From Megalopta genalis (lineage: Eukaryota; Arthropoda; Insecta; Hymenoptera; Halictidae): a DNA stretch of 64,000 bases. Numbering within the stretch: position 1 is the stretch's first letter; the number at the start of each line of letters is the position of its first letter. A program made the position numbers and the translations under genes. The stretch covers positions 2,356,001 through 2,420,000 of the forward strand of contig NC_135027.1 of NCBI RefSeq assembly GCF_051020955.1, written 5' to 3'. Positions 1 to 12,700 of this stretch are shown here, piece by piece. The notes under the pieces were generated by a model. It worked only from the letters and a program-made list of their open reading frames with translations. It did not search any database and was not told the DNA's origin.

Positions 1-834
1 GCGGAGGAGGGGGGGGCGAGGTCTAGCGGCGTGATTAACTTTGTCATGGATTCACGGCACGCTGTCACAAGAAAGCGAGCACGGTTCGAGGCTGACGTAA
101 CATCTCCATCGGGTCGCGACAATAATTTATATCGCGATAAGGGTGTTCCGCGTGAATAAACGTTGCGAAAATGTGCGGCAACGTTTTACCGGGCGAACAT
201 TACTCCGCGGAGAAAATTGTTTCGAAATTTATCGGGCACGCGTGCTTCCGATTACAACGGTGTCTGACTATTGTTCGCCGTTTCTCCTCGCCGGCGAACG
301 CGGCTCGCCGCGGCACCGGCCTCTCTACGTTCCCGATATCTAGTATCAATTTATGGCAAGGCGGTGTAGATAACAGGTATTACGGTATCACTGGTTCAGA
401 TTCAGGATAGTAGAAACGGAATCTACTAGTCAGACGTGAGAACTGAACGGTGATCAAGTGCACGCGCACCAGATAAATTTTCGGCAACCGGGTGAATCGA
501 AACCGGTTCATTGTGTTCGCCGGCTGACCGTGGTAGAAAAAATAGCGTTAGGCAAAACATGGAATGATCGATGAACCGGGGGACAATGGAGACGAGACAG
601 GCACGAGTCAATCACCAGCGAGAAAATGTGAAAATATGAGATGCGTGCGCGTTGTTGCGAGACAAATTAAAGTGTAGCTTGAAATCGAACAGATTGAATA
701 AAATCGAATAATTGATCACGGATAGTACCAGCCTGTGTCTGGTTAGACAAACATAATTATAGGAACATAATGGGACCGCAATAGGCACGATAAGTGCTGC
801 ACGTATTTCCGTAGCTAAAAACCTGCGACAAGTA
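1..834. other. No feature recognised
   Basis: Mixed-composition DNA with short open frames on both strands and no recognisable protein. It could be intron or upstream flank of the aminopeptidase gene, whose first exons are not visible. Confidence 0.5.
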
Positions 835-1049
835 CAGTAATGTCTCTTTAATTGACGCCCAGATTGACCACAAAAATGGACAATTTAGGGAGAAGAGGGA
901 CGATTATTCGAGCCTTGCGGTTTATTTTTATAGTTATAAATTGTCCACGATTATAAAAACGAGCCGCAAGGCTCGAATAATCGTATCTCCTCTTCCCAAA
1001 TTGTCCAATTTAGTGGACAATCTGAGCGTCAGTAAGGGAGATATTACTG
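835..1049. mobile_element. pogo-like palindromic MITE, copy 1
   Basis: It is flanked by TA (833-834 and 1050-1051) and runs from CAGTAATGTCTC to its inverse ending TTACTG. The arms pair over most of the length: TTGACG.C..ATTGTCC, GGGAAGAGG and CGAGCCTTGCGG are mirrored by CCGCAAGGCTCG, CCTCTTCCC and GGACAATCTGAGCGTCA. TA flanks plus CAG termini match the pogo/Tigger style. It has no coding capacity. Confidence 0.8.
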
Positions 1050-1160
1050 TAAATGGTAAAATCAGTAGTATTAGTCCGGTATGGTCAGACAGGTGAAATT
1101 AAGCCCACCATTAGGCATGGTTTAACAAGTGAAACAAGGCAATTAATGATAAAACAAGTA

Positions 1161-1338
1161 CAGTAATGTCTCCCTTACTGACGCTCAGATTGTCTACTAA
1201 AATGGATAATTTGGGAAGACGAGATACGATTGCGGACAATTTATAACCATAAAAATAAGGCTCGAATAATCGTATCTCCTCTTCCCAAATGATCAATTTT
1301 AGTGGACGATCTGAGCGTCAATAAGGGAGACATTACTG
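1161..1338. mobile_element. pogo-like palindromic MITE, copy 2
   Basis: Flanked by TA (1159-1160 and 1339-1340), with the same ends as copy 1 but a shortened centre. The host flanks on both sides match those of copy 1, so it arose by tandem duplication of the locus, not by a second insertion. Confidence 0.8.
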
Positions 1339-1910
1339 TAAAGGGTAAAATCAGTAGTATTAGTCCGATATGATCGGACAGTTAAAATAAAGCCTACCAT
1401 TAAGCATGAAGCCCTGAATAGTCGGTCTACCGTCACTATCATTCTCATATTTATGGTTTAACAAGTGGAACAAGGTAATTAACGATAAAACAAGTACGTT
1501 CATTGGCTGGACAATCGGTACAAGACGAACCCGAAGACAAAATCACGCCGTTCACGCTAAAATCCTCCAATCTGCCGCTCCAAGAGCGCTTCCGTCCACC
1601 GTTAGAGACTTTCAAACAAGTGTTACCGCGCTGCAAAATTAATGCTACACGAAATATCAACTCGTGATCGATACGACAGCCCCCGGAGCTGCTGAACCGC
1701 GCGTTCCCGACCTCCTAGAAGGCTCGCCCTCCGTCCCCGAAGCTTCAGGCACGATCGCTGTCTCGCGGAGAACGGATAAATCGAGCCGGTGAATATTTAT
1801 AAGAACATACACGGAATAGTTAGCCCCGAATCGTGGAAGGGTTGACCGTGCAGCGTCGCCTGAATGATTCATTGGTGCTATCGGTTTTGCCGAGGGATAC
1901 GCCGAGTGAG

Positions 1911-1911
<1 letters not shown>

Positions 1912-1965
<54 letters not shown>
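1912..1965 (+). repeat. (TG)27 microsatellite
   Basis: An uninterrupted TG dinucleotide run. It creates a Cys-Val open frame that is not a gene. Confidence 0.97.
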
Positions 1966-1966
<1 letters not shown>

Positions 1967-2329
1967 ATCAGCGGTGTCTATTTATAATCGCAGGACCGTG
2001 GCCGAAAGATGAGAGCGAGAGGGTCGGGGAGAGAAAGTTGGAAAGAGAGTGGCCTGGTAATAAATTCTGAATGCGGGCTCCGAGCGAAAACCGACGGATG
2101 AATATTTATTCGCGATTAAGTTTTAAAACCGGGCTTCTCGCCTCGCCGGACTTCCTTCGCGCGGCGCAGGTGAAAGCGGAGTAATCATAGAAAGTTCAGC
2201 CACTTTGCGGGCCCCGGAATCGCGGGCCGGCCTCTCCTGGCCGCGAAATTCCTCGCGAGTCTCGGCCCACACGAAATTTCCTTGAAAAATGAAATTCCAC
2301 CGCCGCCAATCTCCTTCCCCTCCGTGGTC

Positions 2330-2331
<2 letters not shown>

Positions 2332-2371
<40 letters not shown>
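2332..2371 (+). repeat. (CT)n microsatellite
   Basis: An uninterrupted CT run of about 20 units in GC-rich surroundings. The frames across it on both strands are repeat artefacts. Confidence 0.95.
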
Positions 2372-2374
<3 letters not shown>

Positions 2375-3174
2375 TTTCGCAGTCCCTGCATGCTGTCCCG
2401 ATGTTGCCGGGGATTCCGGGCATACGTCGCCGACACTCGCGAGCGTGACAGCCGCAATACCGCCGCGAAATGAAGAGGAAAGAATAACTTTGCCGGCACC
2501 GCGACGCGTCGCACCCTCTCGCCGACATTGGCTGCGATCCTTTGATTCCCTGTCCCGAACCTGAGCGACAACGACGAATGAAATCCCGCGCTGTTTCCTC
2601 GTTTGCTCGACCGGGGAGGGGCCCGCCCGACGCGACGTCGGCACACGTCGGGACAACAGGAATTCAACCGTTGATTTTCAGACGTTTCCGCGCGACCGGA
2701 TCGGTATTCCTCAATGGAGAAACTTTTCGGTGTTTCGCGAGCGTTCGCTGTTCAGAAATTCAATCGCGCCGCGAGATTCCGGCGTACTTATCGGTTTTAT
2801 TTGCGAGCGCGAGGAATTTTTGAATTCTGTAGAGATTACAGGCCAGATAGCGCGACCAATTTTGTAACAAACCGAGGATCGTAACGGAGATTGGATTCGT
2901 GGGTGATCGATTGACTGCGGATCTTTATGAATAAATAATAATTGTGCGCAAGCACTGCGAGATGTAGATGGTTAACAGACATTTGTTTCTTTTCTTAATA
3001 CTTTGAACTGAACATTCTTAGATGTAGTACGTTAGTACGTTAGTTAGTGTATAATCTCGGATGTTTTTATTTCAATTTTTGAATGTTACTAAATCACTTC
3101 CGACCATCGTAACGATCAATAAATCTATAGAGAAGGGAGTAAGGCTTTATTATTTGCACACGATCGATACAATT

Positions 3175-3200
3175 TTAACCCTTTGACGACTTCGACTCGT
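3175..3200 (+). mobile_element. Solo TTAA-type MITE end
   Basis: TTAACCCTTTGACGACTTCG matches the TTAA+CCCTTTG ends of the complete elements at 48303 and 31623. No partner end was found before the aminopeptidase exon at 3617. Confidence 0.4.
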
Positions 3201-3616
3201 TATTTCTGACAATAACTTGTTGAGCGTAGATGTTATTCTGTCCTTTAAAATTGTAATAAAATTCTAATCTCTTGTCACACAACAAATTCATGCAATTCGT
3301 ACAATTCATACAATTCACACAATAAATATTAATTTTCTTTCCGTTCTAAGAAATTATTGCTGTCGAAAATATTCTAATCTCAGTAACTGCGAAGAAAATG
3401 GTATTCCAAGGGCATCAATGTTTCATTTATTAAAAGTATGTCCTAATTGCATTATTCGTAGTTCCATTTTGTAATGTGAATATTTTTCCATCGAGTCTAT
3501 CGAACATGAAAATAAAAAGTGAAAAAAGGGTGATTTAATTAGTTTTTAAGCACGTGGAACAATAGTCGATCATATATTTCCATTTCGCTAATCGGTTTGT
3601 TAATTTTCGTGAACAG

Positions 3617-3725
3617 AGCACTGAAGGCTGGAGTCAGATGTCCTCTACTTGCGCTCCTGCCCGACGTCCGCTTCGAAAATGTGGAGTTAGTGACACTCCT
3701 CGGAGCTCTTGAAGGCCTCTACGTG
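3617..3725 (+). CDS. Aminopeptidase exon A (first visible; end of N-terminal domain)
   Basis: The acceptor is the AG at 3615-3616 and the donor GTGAGT begins at 3726. The first base completes a codon begun in an upstream exon, and 36 codons follow. They start ALKAGVRCPLLALLPDVRFE and end ALEGLYV. The 'ALKAG..PLL' and 'LGALE.LYVPLEVRE' wording is typical of the W07G4.4-type M17 N-terminal domain. The preceding exon, which should carry the segment just before this and the start codon, was not recognised in 1-3616. An acceptor two bases downstream is possible but would break the frame. Confidence 0.82.
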
Positions 3726-6700
3726 GTGAGTACAGCACTTCAAAGAACCCCCATGAATCTATCCACCCTATAAACCCTCCAAAACCGGAAACACCTAACA
3801 AGGAAATTTCACGCAATCGATTGCGACACGAAATATAGTAATAAACCCATAAAATTCGGTAGCAGCGACGTATTATCCTTATTCTGCAAACAAATATGGG
3901 TCACATCTGAGACTGCCCTTGTGAGACGCGTTTAGGTGTGCCAGGGGATGATTAGTATACGTCAGCGCGGCTGATAAATGCGCGCGGTCAATTGTAAGCA
4001 ACACTGCGTTTGCGGGATAGTCGGCCGAATTGTGGTCGTTCACGCGCCATTTAAACCGATCAAACGGAGACAATGCAGATGGTTGGATCGCTGAGAGAAT
4101 ATAGCAGATCGTATATGTATAAATTGAAAGATCGGGATGGTTGCAAACGAGCCAGACCGTATTTTCGCCGGTTGGGGAAGCCGACGCTCGTGTCGGAAAG
4201 GAGTTTCCCACCGGTCGTCCTTTAAATCCGAGCCCGATCGGGCCGACACGCCCGGCAAACTGACCTAAATCCGGCGTGTGTCCGCCAGAAATCGCCGGCG
4301 GCGTCTTAATCCATAACTAATGACGCCAAGCGTCACCCTGCGTCCCATCAAACGGCAATACTTCGTCAACCCGAGCCATGCCGTGCGCCGTTCGGCACTT
4401 AGTCAACGACACAACTCTCCCTACCACGCCTACGACAGAACCCCTTCGTTATCCCGGGGGTTAATTGCTGGCGCGGAAACCGATCCGCCTAAAAAGCTCG
4501 GCTTTCGAAGCTCTGGATGTCGGGTGAGATCATTTTTCGTCGAATTGGGATAACTGATACCGTCGACGATGGGGATAATCGAGAGATCGAGATTCCAATA
4601 GATTGAATTTCCTTCCATGGGGTATTTGTCCGGGTTTGAGGATCAGTATGACAAGATTTATAGTCGTGCAGCGATTCGGTTTTGTAATTGAAACAGTTTA
4701 CTTTCTTCTATTTCTGCCATTCCGCGGTGTATCTTCTGCTGTAGGATCCGTTTCGTTTCGTGATTTCTGCAATTTTTCTATTAAAAAGCTATGCGAGCTT
4801 TTGCATCGAAGCTCTTCGAATGTGTTTGTTCATCTTTTAACATCATTTAGAAATTTTTAGGAAGAAAATCAAATAAAATTAAAAATGGCTTTCATGATTT
4901 CGGCCATTTGTCTGAAACCGAAGAAAAGAAGAAGAAACGAAAAAGATTCTTAATCAGGATGCGTTTGGCTAGAACAGAAAAAAAAATGGTAATTAAAAAA
5001 ATGCCTGCGTTTCGAGATAGAAGCATTGACTTTTTGATTGTAATTAACTTATATTTCCAAGAATATATTCTTTAACAAAATGTCAAGAAAAAAAACATTG
5101 ATCTTTTTGACGAGTTACAGTAGAACTTCCTTTTAAGCTATTCATTGTAAAATGACGTGGGAGTTTTCGGAAATTACCCCGCTGTGAATATTTCAACGAT
5201 CCTCTTTGGTTCTGAAGCTGGTATCGGCAACAAAAAATGAGCAGTGCACGGCGCCCTAGAAATACTAAAGAACTCGAAACGATCCGGACGCCTCAAGAAG
5301 GAAGTTTACGGTGACCCATAAAAGTTCATAACCCCGTCGCTCCACCTCGTCTAGCACCCTACAAAAAGTGTTCGCCGTGTACGAGACCAAACACACATGA
5401 CCCCACGTTTGCGCTTCGCTTTTTGGGGTCTAAAAAAGACGTATTATCGGAAATCAATCGCTCGGCGCCGGTGAAATATTTCACACATTCCGGCGTTACT
5501 TAATTCGTCGACTGCCATACCTGAGCCATACCGGCGCGCGACAATAAAACCAGCGTAACGTATCGAACGATCATCAGAAATATTTTAAATAATTCCGTGC
5601 TCGGTATTCGATCCCTGCAGCTTCACAGGCAAAATTGAGAAATATTGTCGCCAGCGAACGCACAATTCGTAAAGATCATGTCATATCATAGAAATGAGAA
5701 GAACAAGAAGGATAGGAATCCTGGAAAATTGACTAAATGTCTGACACAAATGTATAAGCAAGAATTATATAAAACGCAGTGAAATTATCACCGTCGGCTG
5801 CGATATAAAAGGACAATGCGAAATTTACCGACAGACTCATTAAAACTTCGCGAATGCGCTAATTATACTATAGATATCCACGAGCGTTCGCGGAGCCACA
5901 ATTTTGTCACTTCGCTAATTCATTATTTTATTACTTAACACAATAACTACTTCCGTACAATTTCTACTAAAACATACGCTTGAAAAAAAAACTTTATTAA
6001 AAAATTCCTCAGAGGAACATTTCTGTAACATCAGAAATCGTAAAAAAAAATATCAGAAATCAATCGTTTTGACAGGTTCGATAATATCGTAGCGTAAAAC
6101 AACCTAATTCATATTAAAATTTCCAACACAATTCATCGACGAAATCCCGATGAATTTTTCCACGAAGTCGATCGACGAGACTCGGAACAGATCGGATATT
6201 AGCAATGTAAATTTTTTAACGCAGCACTCCGCGAACTCCGAGGCGCAAAACTTTGGTAAAACGCGCGAGTTTTTAGTATGTGCAACGGGACGCCGGCGTA
6301 CGTCGGACGGCAACAAATGGTCCTCGGATTGCTTAACACTATTCCAGAGTGTTTCTCCAACAAATTCGAGTCGTACGTGGCCGCCGCGAAGCTCTCGACG
6401 CGTGTCGGCTCGCGGGGCCGAATAAAAATCCGCGGTGATTCGGTTCGACGACACTTCGGGGTCGGTTAAACAGCGGCCGGTGACAGGTATCAGCAGCGAA
6501 ACGCGCGCGGTCAACAGAGCTATTAAACAAAACAGCTGTCAGCGACAGCGGCGACGCGGCCTGTGCTTGATGGATAAGTGTGTCTTACGAGCGGAGACCT
6601 GGCCGGTGCTGCGAGGACCCCATTGTTCATCGACGTCTTCGCAGCTGTACCGGGAACACGGTCCCGGTTCGATGGACGGCGTGCCGGTCTCTGATGGACG

Positions 6701-9700
6701 ATCGACACACTCGGCCGGACAGTCCGTCGAATTGAAAAAGTAAAAACACCGCGGCCGCCGCGGTCAAGTTTAATGGAACAGTCTTGTTTGACGCGGCGAC
6801 GCGGCCCGCCGGGATCGATCATACTCCGAGTGCACTCTGTCAACGCGCGCATCGTCGAATTATTATAGTCGAGCGCTGACACCTGACTGGTCAGTAAGGA
6901 ATCTCGAAACGCGACGCGAGGTATTCCAGGTTATACTGATCGGTGGCATCTTTTTACGGAATTAAATTCCGGCTGGTGGCTTTCGTATTCCGAGGAAGCC
7001 ATAGAACGGCGAAGGCCGAGAGGATTTTGGCATTGTTGCCCTTTGGGATCCCTCGAGGTCCTCGGCCCCTCGCATTTCTGAGACCCTCGGATGGGTAAGA
7101 CCCTCTGCTAGGAGAATATAAAAATCGCCGATATCTATTTCACGTGAAAGGGAATTGCGCGCAGAATTTAATGCCCGGTCGGCGGCCAAAAGACTCGGCC
7201 GGCAGCCTAGCAGACCACCGAGGCTCTCACAGGACACCTATCCTAAGAGATGCCGCCGCTCGAAGGACCGGGCTCCTAGAGTGGCCCTCGAAGGACTCCG
7301 GGATTCCAGAACGAGTCTTAATGGACCACTTAGGCTGCTAAATTTCAACTGGGAGTACCGTGAGCACCACGGTAACCCTTCAAGGGTCGTCCGGAATCCT
7401 GAGGATAAATTCATACTCCTTCCGGCCCTCCCCAAGAAAATGTCCGAAGAACTATCCAGGATCGTAAGATGGTGACTGAAGTACCAATTAGCTTCTACAA
7501 GGAGCGCCGAAACCACGAACGACCCCGGGAAGTATTTATACCTCAAAGAGAGAGAGAGAGCCCCCACCGGTTGCCAGTTCTTCCTGCCCTAACTCCCGCA
7601 CAAATATTACCCTCCGTCATTTTCGGCAACCCCGATCTCCACCCTCCACGCGACTATTCTCATCCACCGTGGCGGGAGATTATGACATTATCACCGCTGT
7701 CAGCGTTATGACGTCATTATCGCTACTGCGTGATTCTACACCTTTTTGACTTGGCGGAGATGTTATAAAAAATTGTCGTTTCCGGTGACTTCGCGTAGAT
7801 CCCGGCGCAATAACGAAGACGTCGAACTTAGCAGCGCGATCAACGATTTCTCAATAATCTGCCGGGGGGAGGGCGGGGGGTCGGGTTCGCCTGGGCCAAG
7901 GGACATTCCAGGGGACTTTCATCCCTTACCTCCCCGGCTCCTCGTGCTCCGGGGCTGTGACCTTATATAACGTAATCGTCGTATATAATATAATCGACGT
8001 CGCATTGTCTTTTACGCATCACGAGGATAAAAAGGTCCAAAAGGAACCATCGAACAGGAGAGTTCTCGTAACGAATTACGGCAGAGTCACATTGTTATCG
8101 TTCGAAAGAATCGGGTGACAGTAAAGGCGCGCGGCATAAATATAAATGAAGGTCAAGGTCGCGACATATAATTCCCGGGCGCTGTGCACCTCCACGCGGA
8201 CCCATTAAAATTCCCAAAACTCGGGAAGGGCGAGAAAAACACGGGGAGCCGGAGACCGCGCGACGAGGACGGAATAACGGCGAAAAGACCGGGAAAGTAA
8301 CAAGTGAGAAGGATTGCAGAGGGTGGCGCGGAAGCGGGCTCGGGACGGAAGCGGCGAAACGAAGAGGCGACGCTCAGAGCGGCGTTCCGATTACGCGGCG
8401 TCGGAATTCCGAGGGCGTCTTCCGGTATTTGGAAAACGATGCCCCGCATTCGCGAGGCCCGCCGGCGGGGGCGGGCGCCCCGAGGGCGCGGCGGCGGGAC
8501 GGGGTGGCGGCTAAACGACGGCGGAAGTGCGGGCCGATGAAAGAAGGAACGAGGCTCCACGTCGATGGCTCAAACACAGAGAGCAGTCCGGGCCTCGAGT
8601 ATTTCGCTAATTAGGTCGCCCCGCCGGCCGTCAGGATTTAGGAACGCCAGGCATCCGCTACTCTTGGCAACACGGCTCCCACCCTCTCGCCCACGCCCCG
8701 CAACCCTTCTTCCTTACCCCCTCGGGTCGACGTCGTCGTCAGAGGCGTCGCCGTCGTCGCGATGCTGTTCTTCGTGGAAAAGGCACGCGCTCTTCTCCTC
8801 CACCCCCCTCCCCCCCGTCCGGGATCCTGCGCCGAGGGCTTAAAGTTACAGCCCCGGAGCACGAGGAGTCGGGGAGATAAGGGATGAAAGTCCCCTGGAA
8901 TGTCCCTTGGCCCAGGCGAACCCGACCCCCCCCCCCCCCGCCCTCCCCATCCGGCAGATTATTGAGAAATCGCTGATCGCGCTGCTAAGTTCGACGCCTT
9001 CGTTATTGCGCCGGGATCTACGCGAAGACACCGGAACAGTTTTCCAGGAGACGGTTTTCTTCGCCTTCAAATTATTCTACCAATTTAGCTGGAACTTCTT
9101 TTCTGGATCTTTCTGCGAAATTATCTTCCGTATAACTTCTGCGAGCTGAAGGCGATATGACTAAATTTTTCAGCAAGTCTTTGCTGTTTCGCCTTCGCGG
9201 CAGAATATAATTAGTTTTCTTTTATAGCGGGAGATGGATTAAAAGAATCCAACGATGTCCGCGTTATTATTTTCAAGTTACTGGAATTGTTAACAAGACG
9301 ACTGGCAATATTTTTCGGTGAACGTTATGATCGTTATCGATGTTATTTCTATTCTTCCAATTCTTTTATGCTATGTTTCTTCTCTTTTTCTTTGTCTCGA
9401 TTGCTTTGTCGCGACAAGTTTAAGGCGATTTACAGGCGATAAGAAGAAAGAAAAATTGAGGAAATATAATATAGTATACGTATCTCGATATTCATCGAGA
9501 CGACCAATGAAATGCTTGCTATTAGGCGAGGCCACTTAAATGTCTCGCATTATTAGTCAGTATATTATTATATTAAATAATAATTAGTCAGTATATTATT
9601 ATATTAAATAATATACTAATATAATATATTATATTATATTATAGTAGTATAATTTATTATATATATTATATAATATACTGACATTTAAGTGGCCTCGCCT

Positions 9701-12700
9701 AATAGCAAGCATTTGATTGGTCGTTTCTCGCTACCAAACTTAAACCGGGTTAATTTGCTCCTACGCCGAACGCTTCAAATAATATCCAGCTTTCTGTATT
9801 CTTATTATTTCGCGCACCGTATTGTTGCAATAACTCGGCGCGGTTGCAGCTCGAAAATAGTTTGCGCAAGCACCGTATTTTAATTGAAAGTGTTTCGATG
9901 CTGTTGGACAAGTTTCAAGAATCCCGGTGAAATTTCGGAAAATGTCCAACTCGAACGGAGAAGTTTGGAATCGACTGTTCGCCGCTGACAATACCGGGGA
10001 AGAGTTCTTCGCGAGTGATTCTTGCGGAGATTACCGCGACGCTTTTCTCCCGTTTCATCCCGGCAATTTCTCCCCCTCTGTTCTGGCTCGGTTTTCAGCT
10101 CGCCGGACGAGTCTCTCCCTTGAATAAGCTCTTCGGGAACCTGGTTGCGTTATTACCGAACAAGACGCGCATTCACCGACGGCACGGCCGTTTCGTTAAA
10201 TGCTCGCCGGGATGTCTGAGCGCCGGCTTTCTCGGTTACGTCGGCAATAATCGGCGAAGATATTGGTTTCCCATGAGCCTGTGCGGCCCTGTACCTGTTT
10301 CCGGCCGCTGTCTCATTCAGCGGCCTCAATCGTTCCGGATCGTTGCGGACCCATTCAAATCAAACCGCCGATGTTTATGTAAAATTGCGACGCTGCACGC
10401 AGTGGTCATTTTGACGTTTCGAGGAATTGAGAGGTCGAATTTTTCGAAATAAAATGTACACGGCATTCTTTCCTATTTTAGTGTGTAACTTTTGTTAAAG
10501 AACATCCGGAATTTATCGGCAATTTTTTCCGGGCATTTCTCGGCAAAGATTATCAACTCGAGTATGTTAAGCATATAATTAGGCATATAGAAGGAACTAA
10601 ACTTCTACGAACAAAGTCTAATCTACGAAAACGACAACGTTGAATTAGTGTCAGATTTTTTAATCGCATTTCTTTTTACTAGGCACATTGGTATTGGCAA
10701 CTCTTGTACCACAGAATAAAAGATTACATAGATTGAAAGAGTATTTCGTGGTGTATACATTAACAAAAGCCGTTCATATTTTTCGTTTCCTAATCTAAAA
10801 TTTTACTAAAAGATTTCTTCACTACAAAATTTCGCTTAATTAATTAATACGCACACAGTCACACTAAAAACGAACACGATGTAGGTAAGAAGAAATAGTT
10901 ACTTTTTTATTCGATCCACAACCTGAGCTCTTACAAAATTATATTAATATAATATATTATTATATTGGTGTATATAATTTGGAAAGCAAACCTCTTCCTG
11001 GGAATATCAAATGTACGAATTAAAATTAATTACGAGAGGAATAAATCTAAAATATAAACGTAGCAAGAAGATGTGTGTACAAAATGTTAATATAAACTTC
11101 AAGCACAAATTGCAAGGGTGTGAAAGACAAATGTAACTTGTACGCACGAGACTGAAACGGCGAATGCAAGTTTCGCGTAGTGTTCACGCGAAGATTGCGA
11201 ATAGAATGTGAAACGTGAAATGTGAATGCGTATGCAGGAGAAGGACATTCGAGGATCAGAAACAGAGCGTTCGGCGATCGAAGCTCGAAAAGCTCTCGAG
11301 ATTCTTATTAGCGTCAGGCGCATTACCGCGGCGCTAAACTGCTACAAAACGTTTCCCGCGATTTCAGGCTTTCATGCGATACCGTCTCGCCTGTATACGG
11401 CCGCGGACTGTTCACCTACTTCGAAATAATAGCTATCGAGGCAGCGGGTATCTATACCGCGGCTACGATACGAGCAGTGAATACATTAACACTGGAAACT
11501 CTGCTCCGTTCGGATAACGAAGATGCTTTAAAATCTAAAAGCCGATCCTCTTTCTCCGTTCCCGCGGAACAAAAAGACCATCCCAACGAGTCCAGAAAAA
11601 GAGAGAAAAAGAAAGAAACGAACGGAGGAAAATGAATTTCGGCGGAAAATGAACCGCTCGACTAGCTGTTTTACTTTCTGCTTTGAGAGTTTCTGCTTCC
11701 TACAGCGAAACTATAAAGTTTCCGCTATAGTATCACCTGCATTTAGATAACAGAATTGCTTGTGCAGAATTGATCCACTGCAGAACCTTCTGCTATTATT
11801 CGTTCAAGTTCCGCCGTCGAAATAAAAAGAATAATTTGTAGCAAAAATGGTGAAACTTTAAATAGCGAAAAGATCAATTGAACTTAAGCGTGTTGATACA
11901 TTAATTTCGACTTATTAAAATCATTCGAGAAAGAAAGATTACTGCACTTGGCTCGTTTCACCTGCAATCGACGCGGACGATTTTTATTTCGCACAAATAA
12001 GTTCCTCGAGGATGCTAATTATTCTGTTGCCTGAACGATGAAATATTTCTAAGCAAATGATTAATTGATCAAGTTTGCCTGCAATCTGCAAACTGTAAGA
12101 GGATTGCAAGAGTGCTCGCTGTCACAAATCTGAGCCCGAGTTACTTCGATAAATAAACAGCTCCGACATTTTCTGAATTTTCTAGTCCCCGTCGAATGTG
12201 AAAATCTAGTTGGCCGGAATCATTTATGCAGAGGCGATTACGCGGAATTATCGACCGAATCGTCGGCGAAGGAAAGAGCGAAGCGGAGACCAGAAGGGCG
12301 CGCCGCCGAGGCCTGAAGGACAGGGTAAAATATTAAGGGAATTAATTCGGGCGCAGGATTTCCAATGAAACATACATCATCCACGGAAGTCCGTGCGGTC
12401 TCTTATGAGCCGGTGATCCAATAAGAGGATTATCCGCTTTAATATTTTCTGAACGACGGAACAAAGCCGCTAAGAAGCTGCGTCGGATACTCGACCGGAC
12501 CGAGATAGTTCGCGATACGTACGAAAACCAGCGGAGACTTGGTTTCCCAGGCTCCTGAAATATTCCTGCGGAACTTGGTTCTCTCTCCTGACGACCCCCG
12601 GGCTCCCTATTCGTCCCCGAGGACCAGCATCGCGGCGCCTGTTCACCTTTAACCTGTCACTGCTTTCGCTGAATCGATTTTTCTATTCTAGCTCGCAGTT

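Larger units (their letters stand above)
826..1493 (+). repeat. Tandem duplication (~330 bp) containing a MITE and its host flank
   Basis: Unit 1 (~828-1153) and unit 2 (~1154-1488) share the MITE, then GGTAAAATCAGTAGTATTAG, then the 'CC.ACCATTA.GCATG' segment, then GGTTTAACAAGTG.AACAAGG and TAA.GATAAAACAAGTAC. A third unit begins at ~1484 and stops after ACAAGTAC. Unit 2 holds about 50 extra bases (1410-1458). Confidence 0.75.

Noticed and set aside
1864..2070. Cys-Val repeat frame
   Set aside because: Translation of the (TG)27 microsatellite.
7746..7970. Frame sharing 'SRRSRRNNE.VELSSAI.DFSIICR' with a frame at 8846-9070 on the other strand
   Set aside because: Looks like a conserved peptide pair but is explained by the DNA inverted repeat; the frames have no partner exons and end in low complexity.
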